A stretch of 64,000 nucleotides of DNA. It comes from Bacteroidales bacterium. Its GTDB lineage: Bacteria; Bacteroidota; Bacteroidia; Bacteroidales; FEN-979. The DNA lies in NCBI GenBank assembly GCA_023231005.1, contig JALNWG010000003.1:62001-126000 (forward strand). The letters are read 5' to 3'. Numbering within the stretch: the first letter of the stretch is position 1; the number at the start of each line of letters is the position of its first letter. This document shows, one piece after another, positions 1-9,067 of this stretch. Under the pieces are notes generated by a model, which worked only from the letters and a program-made list of their open reading frames with translations, ran no database searches and had not been told where the DNA came from. Made by a program: the position numbers and the translations under genes.

Positions 1-211
1 GAATGATGTACTCAAATTCCGGTCTTGAAAAATTGGTAGATTTTCCCTTGATGGTAAGATATCCTGTATCCGCTGCAACACGTATGCGTATTACTTTCCG
101 GGAATCAATACATAAATAACCCTGAATATATCGGATTCCTTCTGGTTTTATTAACGATGACCATTCTTTTGCCTCTACCAGAAATTTACGCTCAATTTCA
201 AGGTTTTTCAT
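1..211 (-). CDS. CYTH-domain protein (N-terminal part only)
   Basis: I read the minus strand from an ATG at 211 to the left edge of the window, where the gene is cut off after about 70 codons. The protein begins MKNLEIERKFLV, which is the ExExK-type signature (E-I-E-R-K) of the CYTH / triphosphate tunnel metalloenzyme superfamily. The following residues (RYIQGYL, then a run of basic residues around VIRIRV, then YLTIKGK) also fit the first strands of the tunnel. Family members hydrolyse inorganic triphosphate or act on nucleotide or thiamine triphosphate; the exact substrate cannot be told from this part. It lies 40 bp downstream of the efflux operon on the same strand and could be read with it. 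Confidence 0.85.
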   Translation of the reverse strand, partial: MKNLEIERKFLVEAKEWSSLIKPEGIRYIQGYLCIDSRKVIRIRVAADTGYLTIKGKSTNFSRPEFEYII

Positions 212-251
212 AAAAACGTACTTTTCCCGAAAAAACAAAGTTTAACATCGA

Positions 252-557
252 CTAATCATAAAAATAGTCTTCCAGTTTCCAGGTGCATACAGTGATCAAT
301 TCGTCATCGTTGATTACCTGCTTGTTGTATTCCTTGATGGTTTGAAGCAGCTGGACTACTTTTTCTTCTTCATTAACTTGCATCAACACCGAAGAATTGA
401 ACCCTGGCCATATAGGCGTATTAAATCGGGATTGTCCCTTTTTATTCTTGGCAATAACTTGATCAAGGATCTGATAATCCCGGATTTTATTTTTCTCAAG
501 CAATTCAGTAAGCTGTTCAACAACACTGACATTGCAAGTACAATAAATCATTTTCAT
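252..557 (-). CDS. PG0541-type PII-like small protein of an RND efflux operon
   Basis: This 101-residue soluble protein has no signal peptide or membrane segment. Its size, alternating beta/alpha pattern and end (TVCTWKLEDYFYD) match the small transporter-associated proteins found as the last gene of RND operons in Bacteroidota (the PG0541 type, resembling the PII/CutA ferredoxin-like fold). It is 35 bp after the RND pump gene on the same strand, so it is most likely cotranscribed with the pump. A role in sensing a ligand or tuning the pump is inference from the fold and position; no biochemical function can be read from the sequence. Confidence 0.7.
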   Translation of the reverse strand: MKMIYCTCNVSVVEQLTELLEKNKIRDYQILDQVIAKNKKGQSRFNTPIWPGFNSSVLMQVNEEEKVVQLLQTIKEYNKQVINDDELITVCTWKLEDYFYD

Positions 558-592
558 AATCTAAAATTTTAAGAAAGACACAGGAATGAGAT

Positions 593-3500
593 TTAAATAA
601 CAGGTTCTTTTTTTAGCGCTTTCTTATTAAATGAGACATATAATGTTGGAATTAAAAACATGGTGAAAAACTTAGAGACGAGCAGCCCTCCAATACACGT
701 CACACCAAACGGCGACCAGATCTCAGAACCCATTCCCGAACTGGCTGCCAAGGGAATCATACCAAGAATTGCAGTAAGTGAAGTCATTAAAACCGGTCGC
801 AACCTTAATCTCCCGGATTCTGCTGCAGCGTCCAGCAACCCATGTCCACGCTTTCGCATCATATTGGTATAATCCACCAAGATAATACCATTATTAACAT
901 CAATACCGATCAACATGATCATGGCGACGAAAGTAACCACACTCAAACTGATCCCTGTTAATAGAAAAGCCCAGATCACTCCGATAATTGAAAGTGGTAT
1001 TGTAAACAGAATGATGAAAGGATCTTTGAAAGACTCAAATTGGGAAGCCATAATCATATACACCAGGAACACTCCAACAATAAACATAATAATAAGACTT
1101 GAAAAAGATTCCTTTTGTTCAGTAACCTGTCCCCCTAAGCTGACATCAACAGATTTGGATAATTGCATCTTATTCAATTGCTGATTGACCTCTTTGGTTG
1201 CATCCCCCAGGGAAACCCCCTTAAGATCCGACATCAGGGTGACTACTCGCTGCTGTGATTCCCTTGCAATTTCAAGTGGCCCTACTCCCCTGTTAATTGT
1301 TGCCACCGCCGAAATAGGTATCTGTTGGCCAGTAAGGGTGCTGAGCATAATTGAATTGAGTCTTTCAATATTATTACGAGTAGTTGAATCATATCGTACA
1401 ATTATTTTGTATTCATCTCCCTCTTGTTTAAAATTTCCGGCCTCTGCACCATAAATGCTCTGACGAACTTGCAACGCGATCATGGCTGAATTCAATCCCA
1501 TGTTGGCTGCTTTTTGCTGGTCAATATCAATTTGGATCTCCATTTTTCCATTATCTACGGTGGTTTCAATATTGGTTAAATGAGGATTCTGCTTCAGAAC
1601 AGTTTTTATCGAATCTGCGGCCGCATTCAGTTCTTTGAGATCATTACCCATCAGGTTAATCTGAATGGGACGGATATTACCCAATAAAGCAGTAGACAAG
1701 AAACTACCTCCACTGACATTGCATTTTTCAATTTCGGGTATCTTTTCGAGTCGTTTTCTTAATTTATTGGCAATATCTTTAGATGATCGTTTCCGTTTTT
1801 CTGGAGGAACGATCTTAGCCATAATAGTGGAAATGTTCTTACCTTCCTTGAACCCGATTGAAGTTAATAACCCATCTTCAGTTTGGCCAACGATGGTAAA
1901 AAAAGATGTTAATTCAGGTACCTCTTCCTTTAATATACCCTCAACCTGCTTTGCAACACGCTCCGTTTCCTGGGCATTGGTTCCAACCTCGGTTTGAAAT
2001 ACAAGGGTGATATCCCCGGCATCAAATTCCGGGATGTAATCAGTACCCACATTCTTTGCTAAAAACAAGGTGATAACAAAAAGCCCCAGGCAGGTAGAAA
2101 TAACGATAACCCGATGACGAATCGACCACTCCAACCCTTTTTTATAGGCATTTTCCAATGCAATGAATATGTTTTCACTGGCCTGATATAATTTGCCATG
2201 CTTCTTTTTCTTTTCTTCTTCGGCCGATTTAAGTAGTTTTGAAGCCATCATTGGGGTTAACAGTAAAGAGGTTACCAAAGATGCCAATAATGTTACAGAG
2301 GTAAGAATGGCTAATTGCTTGAACATAATCCCAACCAATCCTCCCATAAAAACCATCGGAAGAAACACTGCTATGATGGTAAAGGTTGAAGCAGAAATTG
2401 CCAAGCCCATTTCACTGGTTGCAAAAATGGCTGCCTGCTTTGGCTTTTCTCCTTTTTCAATATGACGACTTATATTGTCAAGCACCACAATGGCATTATC
2501 AACCACGACCCCAATCGCGACAGCCAATGACATCAAAGAAAATATATTCACCGTATAATTGGCAAAATACATATAAATAAAGGCGACAATCAGGGAAAAT
2601 GGAATACTTAGAATAATAATCAGACTTGAACGGTAGTTTCTAAGGAAAAGGAAAACGATTAAAACCACAAACAATGCAGCATACGAAATGGTCTCGGTGA
2701 GGTTGCTAATCGAAGAGCTAACTAATGCTGAGCTATCCATCAGCTCCTTGATTTCCACATCGGGAGGTAATGTTTTCTGAATTCTGGTTACTTCTTTTCT
2801 TAGTTCAGTTGCAACATTAACGGTATTGGCCCCCGATTGTTTTTGAACCAAAAGACCAATGGCATGTTTATCGTTAACACGAATAATTTCATCCTTTTCT
2901 TTGAATCCGTCTTTTATTTCCGCTATATCCCTCAAACGAATAATTTTCCCGTTAAACGAGGCTAATGCCATGTTTTCTATTTCGGAGAGATTTGAAAATT
3001 CTCCGGGAATACGCAAGGCAAATTCATTGATTCCAACCTTGATAGATCCCCCTGGAATATTGATATTATCAAGCTTTATATTTTGAGCTATTTGGGATAC
3101 CGAAATATGATAGGCTTTTAATTTATCCGGATTCACATTGACTGTAATTTCACGGGTAGGTTGTCCAATAATCAGTACAGTCCCCACTCCAGGTAATTTT
3201 TTTAACGGATTGGTAATTTTTTCCTCAAGGATCTTTGAGATTCCGGCGTAGCTTTCTTTTGCATTTACACCATAGATGATCACAGGAAGCATGGAGCTGT
3301 TGATCTGAAAGATCGTTGGATCCTCTGCCCCGTCAGGTAAACGGCGCTTGGCTAACTCAATCAGGTCACGGGCATTAGCCGATGCTTCATTCAAATCGGA
3401 GCTCCATTGATATTGTAACGTGATAAATGAAACATTTTCTTTTGACTTCGAGGTGATTTTCTTCAGATTTTCAGATCCTGAAAGAGTCTCTTCCAGCTTT

Positions 3501-3694
3501 TTTGTGACCTGCTGTTCCACCTCATTGGCGGAAGCTCCAGGATATACGGTAATTACAGTTAATGTTGGCAATTCTATATCGGGTAATACATCGGTTGGAA
3601 GCATCTTCAGCGATACAATACCGAAGAGCAATACAGCAATGAAAACCATGACTGTAAAAACCGGATGTTTAACTCCTATTTCGGGAAGTTTCAT
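593..3694 (-). CDS. RND family efflux pump, inner-membrane permease
   Basis: This is a proton-driven resistance-nodulation-division transporter of the inner membrane that would export drugs, bile-like amphiphiles or similar compounds through the neighbouring fusion protein and TolC channel. It has about 1,033 residues with the usual plan: TM1 near residues 12-30, a large periplasmic loop, TM2-6 from about 335, a second loop and TM8-12 at the end (LLIGIDVNNGIILVDYTN region). TM4 carries VVVDNAIVVLDN near residue 399, with a single Asp followed by Asn where AcrB has Asp-Asp. The open frame extends to 3769, but I chose the ATG at 3694 because it gives the normal MKLPEIGVKHPVF start and avoids running into the upstream fusion-protein gene, which ends at 3717. 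Confidence 0.93.
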   Translation of the reverse strand: MKLPEIGVKHPVFTVMVFIAVLLFGIVSLKMLPTDVLPDIELPTLTVITVYPGASANEVEQQVTKKLEETLSGSENLKKITSKSKENVSFITLQYQWSSDLNEASANARDLIELAKRRLPDGAEDPTIFQINSSMLPVIIYGVNAKESYAGISKILEEKITNPLKKLPGVGTVLIIGQPTREITVNVNPDKLKAYHISVSQIAQNIKLDNINIPGGSIKVGINEFALRIPGEFSNLSEIENMALASFNGKIIRLRDIAEIKDGFKEKDEIIRVNDKHAIGLLVQKQSGANTVNVATELRKEVTRIQKTLPPDVEIKELMDSSALVSSSISNLTETISYAALFVVLIVFLFLRNYRSSLIIILSIPFSLIVAFIYMYFANYTVNIFSLMSLAVAIGVVVDNAIVVLDNISRHIEKGEKPKQAAIFATSEMGLAISASTFTIIAVFLPMVFMGGLVGIMFKQLAILTSVTLLASLVTSLLLTPMMASKLLKSAEEEKKKKHGKLYQASENIFIALENAYKKGLEWSIRHRVIVISTCLGLFVITLFLAKNVGTDYIPEFDAGDITLVFQTEVGTNAQETERVAKQVEGILKEEVPELTSFFTIVGQTEDGLLTSIGFKEGKNISTIMAKIVPPEKRKRSSKDIANKLRKRLEKIPEIEKCNVSGGSFLSTALLGNIRPIQINLMGNDLKELNAAADSIKTVLKQNPHLTNIETTVDNGKMEIQIDIDQQKAANMGLNSAMIALQVRQSIYGAEAGNFKQEGDEYKIIVRYDSTTRNNIERLNSIMLSTLTGQQIPISAVATINRGVGPLEIARESQQRVVTLMSDLKGVSLGDATKEVNQQLNKMQLSKSVDVSLGGQVTEQKESFSSLIIMFIVGVFLVYMIMASQFESFKDPFIILFTIPLSIIGVIWAFLLTGISLSVVTFVAMIMLIGIDVNNGIILVDYTNMMRKRGHGLLDAAAESGRLRLRPVLMTSLTAILGMIPLAASSGMGSEIWSPFGVTCIGGLLVSKFFTMFLIPTLYVSFNKKALKKEPVI

Positions 3695-3716
3695 AATGCT
3701 TATTTTTAAAATCAGA

Positions 3717-4754
3717 TTACTTATTGTGAATTTCAACAACGGATCCTTCAGAAAGTTTAGCCTTTCCAATGGTGACCACCTGGGTTCCCGACGACAATCC
3801 CTCTACCAAGACCATCTCATTTTGCGTCTGAAGCTGCCGAATCTGGAGCTTTCTTGCTTTTCCATCAACGACAGTGTAGATAAAATCGTTTGATGTTCCT
3901 GGCTGACGGAATATTGATGAAACGGGAATAAATACACCATTTGTGGCAGGTAATTCGATCTTTACATTAGCATACATTCCGGGTTTAAGTAAATTACCCG
4001 GATTGGACAATTCAACCTCTACCGTAGCTGTTCGGCTTGAGGAAGAAAGAACGGGTTTGATATAATTGATTTTGCCTGTAATCATCTTTCCAGGGTATGC
4101 ATCGAGCTGAACATTCGCAGTTTGTCCGATTTTTATCTTCGTAAGATCTTTTTCGGATACCTCTATATTCACTTTGATGGGATTCAACTGCATCAGTTTT
4201 AAAATTCCTGCGTTAATCGAGATGTTCTGTGCATCAATTGAAGGAACCAGGGAAAAATTTTCCCCTTCATGCACAAAAATATCCACAATAGTTCCATTAA
4301 AAGGTGCAATAACCTGGGTGTTCTTCTTCATCATTTCAACTTTTGCATCTGAAGCATCCAGCCTGGCCTTTAAATGGTCAAACTCCATTTGACTTACACT
4401 CCCTTTATCTTTTAACCTCGAAATTCGATCAAAATCTTTTTGCAAGGCATCATGTTCAACAATCGTCTGTGTAAGAAGCTCTCCTGATAATTCGGCAAGT
4501 AGTGTACCTTTCTGAACAGTTGCGCCAGGAGAACAATACATTTTCTCAATCTTTCCTGGAAGGGTAGCGCCAAGATTTGCTTCTTTGTTGGCTTGTACCG
4601 TACCTGAATAAACCAGTACAGGATGATACAATTGCTCAACCGATTGAGCTGTGGAAACCCGAGCAATCAAAGCCTCTTCTTTTTTTTCTTCTTTATTACC
4701 GCATCCTGACATCAGGATGACCAATGGAAGGGTAAATGCAATTATCTTTTTCAT
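3717..4754 (-). CDS. Efflux RND periplasmic adaptor (membrane fusion) lipoprotein
   Basis: This is the adaptor that links the RND pump to the outer-membrane channel. It starts with a lipoprotein signal ending in the lipobox LMSGC, so it is probably lipid-anchored in the periplasm. Next come a biotinyl-lipoyl-like half motif (GTVQANKEANLGATLPGKI), an alpha-helical hairpin around LQKDFDRISRLKDKGSVSQ, the second lipoyl half (VIAPFNGTIVDIFVHEG), a beta-barrel and a membrane-proximal domain. The frame is open up to 4787, but the ATG at 4754 begins MKKIIAF with the signal peptide and sits 4 bp after the TolC-like gene's stop codon. It lies in the operon order TolC, adaptor, pump, PII-like protein. 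Confidence 0.93.
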   Translation of the reverse strand: MKKIIAFTLPLVILMSGCGNKEEKKEEALIARVSTAQSVEQLYHPVLVYSGTVQANKEANLGATLPGKIEKMYCSPGATVQKGTLLAELSGELLTQTIVEHDALQKDFDRISRLKDKGSVSQMEFDHLKARLDASDAKVEMMKKNTQVIAPFNGTIVDIFVHEGENFSLVPSIDAQNISINAGILKLMQLNPIKVNIEVSEKDLTKIKIGQTANVQLDAYPGKMITGKINYIKPVLSSSSRTATVEVELSNPGNLLKPGMYANVKIELPATNGVFIPVSSIFRQPGTSNDFIYTVVDGKARKLQIRQLQTQNEMVLVEGLSSGTQVVTIGKAKLSEGSVVEIHNK

Positions 4755-4758
4755 GGTT

Positions 4759-6231
4759 TTATTTGTTTTCTTTTTGAAGTTCTCCACTTGTCTTTTTCAA
4801 ATAGGTATCATTAATTTTCAATTCTGTCAGGGCATCGATATTTTCCATGTAGGCTTTTTGCCACATGGTCTGCGCTTCAAGAACATCACTTGTTTTTATC
4901 ATTCCTTCAGAAAATTTATCATCCGTGACCCTGAGATTTTCCTTGGCTTGGTTCAGCGATCGTTCAGTCAATTCTATCTTTTTCAGGGATTCCATATACT
5001 GATACTGTGCTTGTCGTATTTGTAGGGATATCATCTCACGGGTCTCATCTAATTTGAGTTCAGAAACTTTCTTTTCATGTTGTGCGGCATGCAGGGTATG
5101 AATTCGTTCGCCCCAATGCCACAATGGAATCTTACAAGCAATACCTACATTAAAATCTCCTTCAAACTCTTTGCTGAATCCGGAATATGGCGATGGGTTC
5201 ATCCAGCCATAATTGGCAGTGAGTCCAATATCGGGAAGAAACCGTGATTTCATAATGTTGACCCCGGCATCTGCAAGACTCAAGTTGTTTTTCAGGATCG
5301 ACATTTCAGCCCTGTTGTTCAATGCCTCTCCGGTAAGATCCTCTTGGTTCATCCGAATGTCAGAAGAGAGCAAGGAATCATTAAGATCAATAAGTGCATC
5401 AAGAGGCAGTCCAATCATTTGGCATAGCGCCATTTTTGATAGGGTTAATCCATTATTTGCTTTCAGAAGAGAAAGCTCTGTTTCATTTACCTTAACCCGA
5501 ACTTTTAATAAATCATTATCGATGACAATACCCTCTTTTTGGTAATTTTCCAGATCAAAAAGTAATTTTTTAAGCATCCCCTGATATTGTTCCGCCAGTT
5601 TTACCTTTTCCTTAATTGAAATGATACGCCAGTAACTTTCATCCACTTTATATAACAGTTCGGATACTTCCATTGACCTTGTTGACCAGGCAATCTTCTC
5701 CATTATTTTAGCGGATTTATATAGATTTAAAATCTTTCCACCGGTAAAAATTGGTTGGGTCATTCCGAAATTTAAAAGATAGATATTTCTCAAATCGAGC
5801 GAAAAACCATCTTTTGGAAGATAGGCATATTTTTGAAAAACCGGGTTCCCGTTTTTATCTAGAACCGGTTGATGGGTTACCGGGTTGATTACAATATCAT
5901 TGGGACCCAATTTTCCGGGATCCAATTCTCCATTGGCTCCGATTGCGGTATAGGGAACTACTGGTAAATATTGGTTCTCATTTAACAAATTAAGCATTTT
6001 TGTTGCATGAGTATATCCACCGGTAAATCCAAAATCCGGAAAAAATTGAGTAAAAGCTGCCTTCCTTAAAGCAGTAGCACTTTCAACATTTTCCTGGGCC
6101 ATTTGTAATTTTTGGTTGTGCTGAAGGGCAAGCATGCGACATTGAGCAAGAGTGAGTTTTTGCTGCCCCATCGCTGTAAATCCGATCGTAAGAACCAAAA
6201 TTACTGATAAACAACAGTTTAATAATTTCAT
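4759..6231 (-). CDS. TolC-family outer membrane efflux protein
   Basis: This 490-residue protein is the outer-membrane exit duct of the tripartite efflux system. A Sec signal peptide (MKLLNCCLSVILVLTIGFTA) is followed by the usual N-terminal TolC repeat (QKLTLAQCRMLALQHNQKLQMA). Two long coiled-coil regions (about 170-260 and 385-470) form the periplasmic helical barrel, and the second repeat contains the NLSLADAGVNIMKSRFLPDIGL segment pattern. An insertion at about residues 80-145 is longer than in E. coli TolC and is probably an outer-loop region. The gene leads the adaptor-pump operon. The 68-bp leader before it (6232-6299) contains the 8-bp palindrome ACAATTGT at 6254-6261, a possible operator for the TetR protein encoded just upstream. 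Confidence 0.92.
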   Translation of the reverse strand: MKLLNCCLSVILVLTIGFTAMGQQKLTLAQCRMLALQHNQKLQMAQENVESATALRKAAFTQFFPDFGFTGGYTHATKMLNLLNENQYLPVVPYTAIGANGELDPGKLGPNDIVINPVTHQPVLDKNGNPVFQKYAYLPKDGFSLDLRNIYLLNFGMTQPIFTGGKILNLYKSAKIMEKIAWSTRSMEVSELLYKVDESYWRIISIKEKVKLAEQYQGMLKKLLFDLENYQKEGIVIDNDLLKVRVKVNETELSLLKANNGLTLSKMALCQMIGLPLDALIDLNDSLLSSDIRMNQEDLTGEALNNRAEMSILKNNLSLADAGVNIMKSRFLPDIGLTANYGWMNPSPYSGFSKEFEGDFNVGIACKIPLWHWGERIHTLHAAQHEKKVSELKLDETREMISLQIRQAQYQYMESLKKIELTERSLNQAKENLRVTDDKFSEGMIKTSDVLEAQTMWQKAYMENIDALTELKINDTYLKKTSGELQKENK

Positions 6232-6299
6232 TGCTTGAAAATTTGACGTTAAGACAATTGTACTAAAAACATAAAATGGTCGAAAAATAAAGAAAAAAA

Positions 6300-6884
6300 T
6301 TAACGTATTAAAATTCCATAAAAAAATACATCTAATAATTTATCTAACCTGATTTCCACATGGGTATCCGGATTTGTTTCAATCAATAAAGGAATTTCAA
6401 GACCCTTCATCGCCGTGACAATAACCATGGCCGTAACGGAGGTGTCATCGATTTGAAATTCACCATTTTTCACTCCCGCGTCGAGAATCTCTTTTATGAT
6501 TCCGATCTCTTCTTTGTCGTATCGCGTACGAAGCTGTTCACAAAACTCAAAATGAGATAAAAAATCATTTTTTAATGCATTGTATAAATTTAAAAAATTC
6601 TTCAACCCTTTCATTCGTACCAGTATATGAGCTTTGAGCTTTTCACGAGGATCGGTTTGGGCATTAATGGCAACCAGAATCTTTGACTTTAGGACAAGGA
6701 CTTCTTTTTCAACTACCTCACGAAATATTTCCTCTTTGTTCTTAAAATAATAGTAAATAGAACTTTTTCCCTTCCCGGTTGCTCTGGCAATATCATCCAT
6801 GGTGGTCTTTTGATAACCATAACGGGAAAAAATCTCACTGGCTACCGCAAGAATGGTCTCTCTGATTTCGTCTTTTGGAATCAT
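6300..6884 (-). CDS. TetR/AcrR family transcriptional regulator
   Basis: This is a DNA-binding repressor-type protein with an N-terminal TetR helix-turn-helix (residues about 8-52: ILAVASEIFSRYGYQKTTMD, then DIARATGKGKSSIYYYFKNK) and a C-terminal ligand-binding helical domain. It sits directly upstream of the TolC-adaptor-RND genes on the same strand, so it most likely controls that pump. The reading frame continues upstream to 6950, but the best promoter has its -7 box (TAATTTTG, minus strand) at 6918-6925. That would start the RNA near 6911, so I prefer the ATG at 6884, which also gives a normal TetR N terminus. The ATG at 6950 remains the alternative. Confidence 0.88.
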   Translation of the reverse strand: MIPKDEIRETILAVASEIFSRYGYQKTTMDDIARATGKGKSSIYYYFKNKEEIFREVVEKEVLVLKSKILVAINAQTDPREKLKAHILVRMKGLKNFLNLYNALKNDFLSHFEFCEQLRTRYDKEEIGIIKEILDAGVKNGEFQIDDTSVTAMVIVTAMKGLEIPLLIETNPDTHVEIRLDKLLDVFFYGILIR

Positions 6885-6917
6885 TTCTTTATTATCGACT
6901 AATTGAATAAAACGGTC

Positions 6918-6951
6918 CAAAATTACAAGATCTTTTAATGCATACAACAAA
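6918..6951 (-). promoter_or_regulatory. Bacteroidota-type promoter for the tetR/efflux genes
   Basis: On the minus strand TTTG (6951-6948) is followed after 22 bases by TAATTTTG (6925-6918), matching the -33 / -7 (TAnnTTTG) promoter pattern of Bacteroidota. Transcription would begin near 6911, 27 bases before the chosen tetR start. Confidence 0.5.
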
Positions 6952-6998
6952 AATGCAATAATTTTTCTTTCTTTTTGTAAGTCAATGAAGGATGGGTA

Positions 6999-7028
6999 TT
7001 TGATATGTGAGAAATTTTTTTAACTTTG
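6999..7028 (+). promoter_or_regulatory. Promoter of the methylmalonyl-CoA decarboxylase operon
   Basis: TTTG at 6999-7002 is followed 18 bases later by TAACTTTG at 7021-7028, a full match to the Bacteroidota -7 consensus TAnnTTTG. The predicted start of transcription is near 7035, inside the palindrome at 7032-7047 and about 35 bases before the mce start codon. Confidence 0.6.
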
Positions 7029-7031
7029 TGC

Positions 7032-7047
7032 TGTTAATCAATTAACA
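7032..7047 (+). promoter_or_regulatory. Perfect palindrome at the mce transcription start (possible operator)
   Basis: TGTTAAT-CA-ATTAACA has 7-bp arms that match perfectly around a 2-bp centre. It lies 3 bases after the -7 box and covers the likely transcription start, a position where a bound repressor would block initiation. The binding protein is unknown; the TetR protein encoded divergently next door is one candidate. Confidence 0.4.
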
Positions 7048-7070
7048 AATAGACCAATTAAGAATGAATT

Positions 7071-7472
7071 ATGAAACTATCTCATATTGAGCATCTTGGT
7101 ATTGCGGTTAAAAGTTTAGCAGAGAGTATTCCCTATTATGAATCTTTGCTAGGGACTTCATGTTATTCCATAGAAGAAGTTAAAGACCAGCGTGTTAAAA
7201 CTGCTTTTTTTATGGTTGGTGAAACAAAAATTGAATTATTAGAGTCTACGGATCCAGAAGGTCCGATTGGAAAGTTTCTGGAAAAAAAGGGGGAAGGAAT
7301 TCATCATATTGCTTTTGCCGTTGATGATGCAACTGCTGCATTGAATGAATCGGAATCCAAGGGATTAACGTTGATCGACAAGGTTTCCCGAAAAGGAGCC
7401 GAAGGAATGAACATTGGATTTTTACACCCCAGATCAACTCATGGTGTTCTCATAGAATTATGTAGTAAATAA
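7071..7472 (+). CDS. mce: Methylmalonyl-CoA epimerase
   Basis: This enzyme interconverts the (R) and (S) forms of methylmalonyl-CoA in the propionate/succinate pathway. The 133-residue protein is a vicinal-oxygen-chelate (glyoxalase-like) fold with two beta-alpha-beta-beta-beta modules. Metal-ligand positions are visible as His8 (IEHLGIAV), the His pair in GEGIHHIAF and the Glu in GVLIELC near the end. It is the first gene of the cluster with the decarboxylase subunits (18 bp before mmdA), which makes the assignment to methylmalonyl-CoA rather than another glyoxalase substrate secure. Confidence 0.95.
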   Translation: MKLSHIEHLGIAVKSLAESIPYYESLLGTSCYSIEEVKDQRVKTAFFMVGETKIELLESTDPEGPIGKFLEKKGEGIHHIAFAVDDATAALNESESKGLTLIDKVSRKGAEGMNIGFLHPRSTHGVLIELCSK

Positions 7473-7490
7473 ATAGTAAAACGATTTCAC

Positions 7491-9050
7491 ATGTCCAGTA
7501 CCAATAAAATAACGGAATTATTAGAAAAACGGGAAAAAGCAAAATTAGGTGGCGGGGAAGAACGGATTAAATCCCAACATAAAAAAGGGAAGCTCACAGC
7601 ACGGGAAAGAATTGAGAAACTACTCGATGAGGGAAGTTTTGAAGAGTACGACATGTTTGTCAGTCATCGCTGTTCTAATTTTGGTCTTGAAAAGGAATCC
7701 TATCTTGGAGATGGTGTGGTAACAGGACGAGGAACTATTGATGGACGAGTCGTGTTTGTATTTTCCCAGGATTTTACAGTTTTTGGAGGTTCTCTTTCGG
7801 AAACCTTTGCCCGGAAAATTTGTAAGATCATGGATCAGGCAATGAAGGTAGGTGCCCCTGTTATTGGTATCAATGATAGTGGAGGTGCACGTATTCAGGA
7901 AGGGGTTAACTCTCTGTCCGGTTATGCCGAAATCTTTATGCGAAATATTGCCGCCTCAGGAGTGGTGCCACAAATATCTGCTATTTTTGGTCCTTGCGCC
8001 GGAGGAGCTGTATATTCACCCGCCCTGACCGATTTCATTGTAATGAGCGAAAAAACGAGTTACATGTTTGTGACAGGTCCTAAGGTAACAAAAACAGTTA
8101 CAGGTGAAGATATCTCTACCGAAGATCTGGGGGGAGCTACCGTACATGCTACAAAATCGGGTGTCGCCCACTTCCGTGTTCCAAATGAAGAAGAGGGGCT
8201 GATGATGATTCGTAAACTTCTTTCCTATTTACCTCAGAACAACCTTGAAGATCCTCCGCAAACCGAATGTGACGATCCGATTGACCGCATTGAAGATCAG
8301 CTGAACGAAGTTGTTCCTCTGAATCCCAATCAACCGTATAATGTGAAAGATGTTATTTACCTTATTGTTGATCAACGTGAGTTCCTGGAAGTACACCAAC
8401 ATTATGCAAAAAATATTGTTGTTGGGTTTGCAAAATTTAACGGTATGCCGTGTGGTATCGTTGCCAATCAGCCAAATTTTCTTGCCGGAGTTCTTGATAT
8501 TGAAGCATCTAAAAAAGCAGCTCGTTTTGTACGTTTCTGTGATGCCTTTAACATTCCCATCATAACGTTGGTCGACGTTCCGGGTTTCCTTCCTGGCAGT
8601 ATTCAGGAATATGGAGGAATCATCATTCATGGTGCCAAACTTCTCTTTGCTTATGGTGAAGCCACAGTTCCAAAAATAACCATAACTCTTCGCAAGTCGT
8701 ATGGCGGGGCTCATGATGTGATGGGTTGCAAACAATTGCGTGCTGATATTAATTATGCATGGCCTTCGGCTGAAATCGCCGTGATGGGACCAAAGGGGGC
8801 AATTGAAATTCTTGAAGGAAAAAGAATCAATGAAATAGAAGACATCGCTGAACGTAATAAATACATTGCCGAAAAAGAAAATGAATACAAAGAGATGTTT
8901 GCAAATCCTTACGATGCTGCAAAATATGGTTATATCGACGATGTAATTGAACCCCGCAATACGCGTTTCCGTATCATTCGGGCATTGCAAACACTACAAA
9001 CCAAAAAGGATAGTCTTCCTCCAAAAAAACATAGCAATATTCCCTTGTAA
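7491..9050 (+). CDS. mmdA: Methylmalonyl-CoA decarboxylase alpha subunit / carboxyltransferase
   Basis: This is the carboxyltransferase subunit that moves the carboxyl group of methylmalonyl-CoA to biotin. The 519-residue, two-crotonase-fold protein has the acyl-CoA carboxylase beta signatures: GGSLSETFARKI, the first oxyanion region GPCAGGAVYSPALTDF and the second DVPGFLPG...GGAHDVMG. Neighbouring genes for the membrane subunit mmdB, the small membrane subunit and the biotin carrier indicate the sodium-pumping decarboxylase complex. The same subunit could also work in a propionyl-CoA carboxylase if a biotin carboxylase exists elsewhere; none is in this window. Confidence 0.93.
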   Translation: MSSTNKITELLEKREKAKLGGGEERIKSQHKKGKLTARERIEKLLDEGSFEEYDMFVSHRCSNFGLEKESYLGDGVVTGRGTIDGRVVFVFSQDFTVFGGSLSETFARKICKIMDQAMKVGAPVIGINDSGGARIQEGVNSLSGYAEIFMRNIAASGVVPQISAIFGPCAGGAVYSPALTDFIVMSEKTSYMFVTGPKVTKTVTGEDISTEDLGGATVHATKSGVAHFRVPNEEEGLMMIRKLLSYLPQNNLEDPPQTECDDPIDRIEDQLNEVVPLNPNQPYNVKDVIYLIVDQREFLEVHQHYAKNIVVGFAKFNGMPCGIVANQPNFLAGVLDIEASKKAARFVRFCDAFNIPIITLVDVPGFLPGSIQEYGGIIIHGAKLLFAYGEATVPKITITLRKSYGGAHDVMGCKQLRADINYAWPSAEIAVMGPKGAIEILEGKRINEIEDIAERNKYIAEKENEYKEMFANPYDAAKYGYIDDVIEPRNTRFRIIRALQTLQTKKDSLPPKKHSNIPL

Positions 9051-9067
9051 TTTCAACAAGAAGAATT

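Noticed and set aside
3420..3893. A 157-codon plus-strand frame opposite the RND pump and adaptor
   Set aside because: It spans the junction of two real genes on the other strand and has no recognisable protein features.
8229..8990. A 253-codon open frame on the minus strand, opposite mmdA
   Set aside because: mmdA on the plus strand is a clear full-length enzyme; the opposite frame shows no domain, signal or start context and is a mirror effect of codon use.
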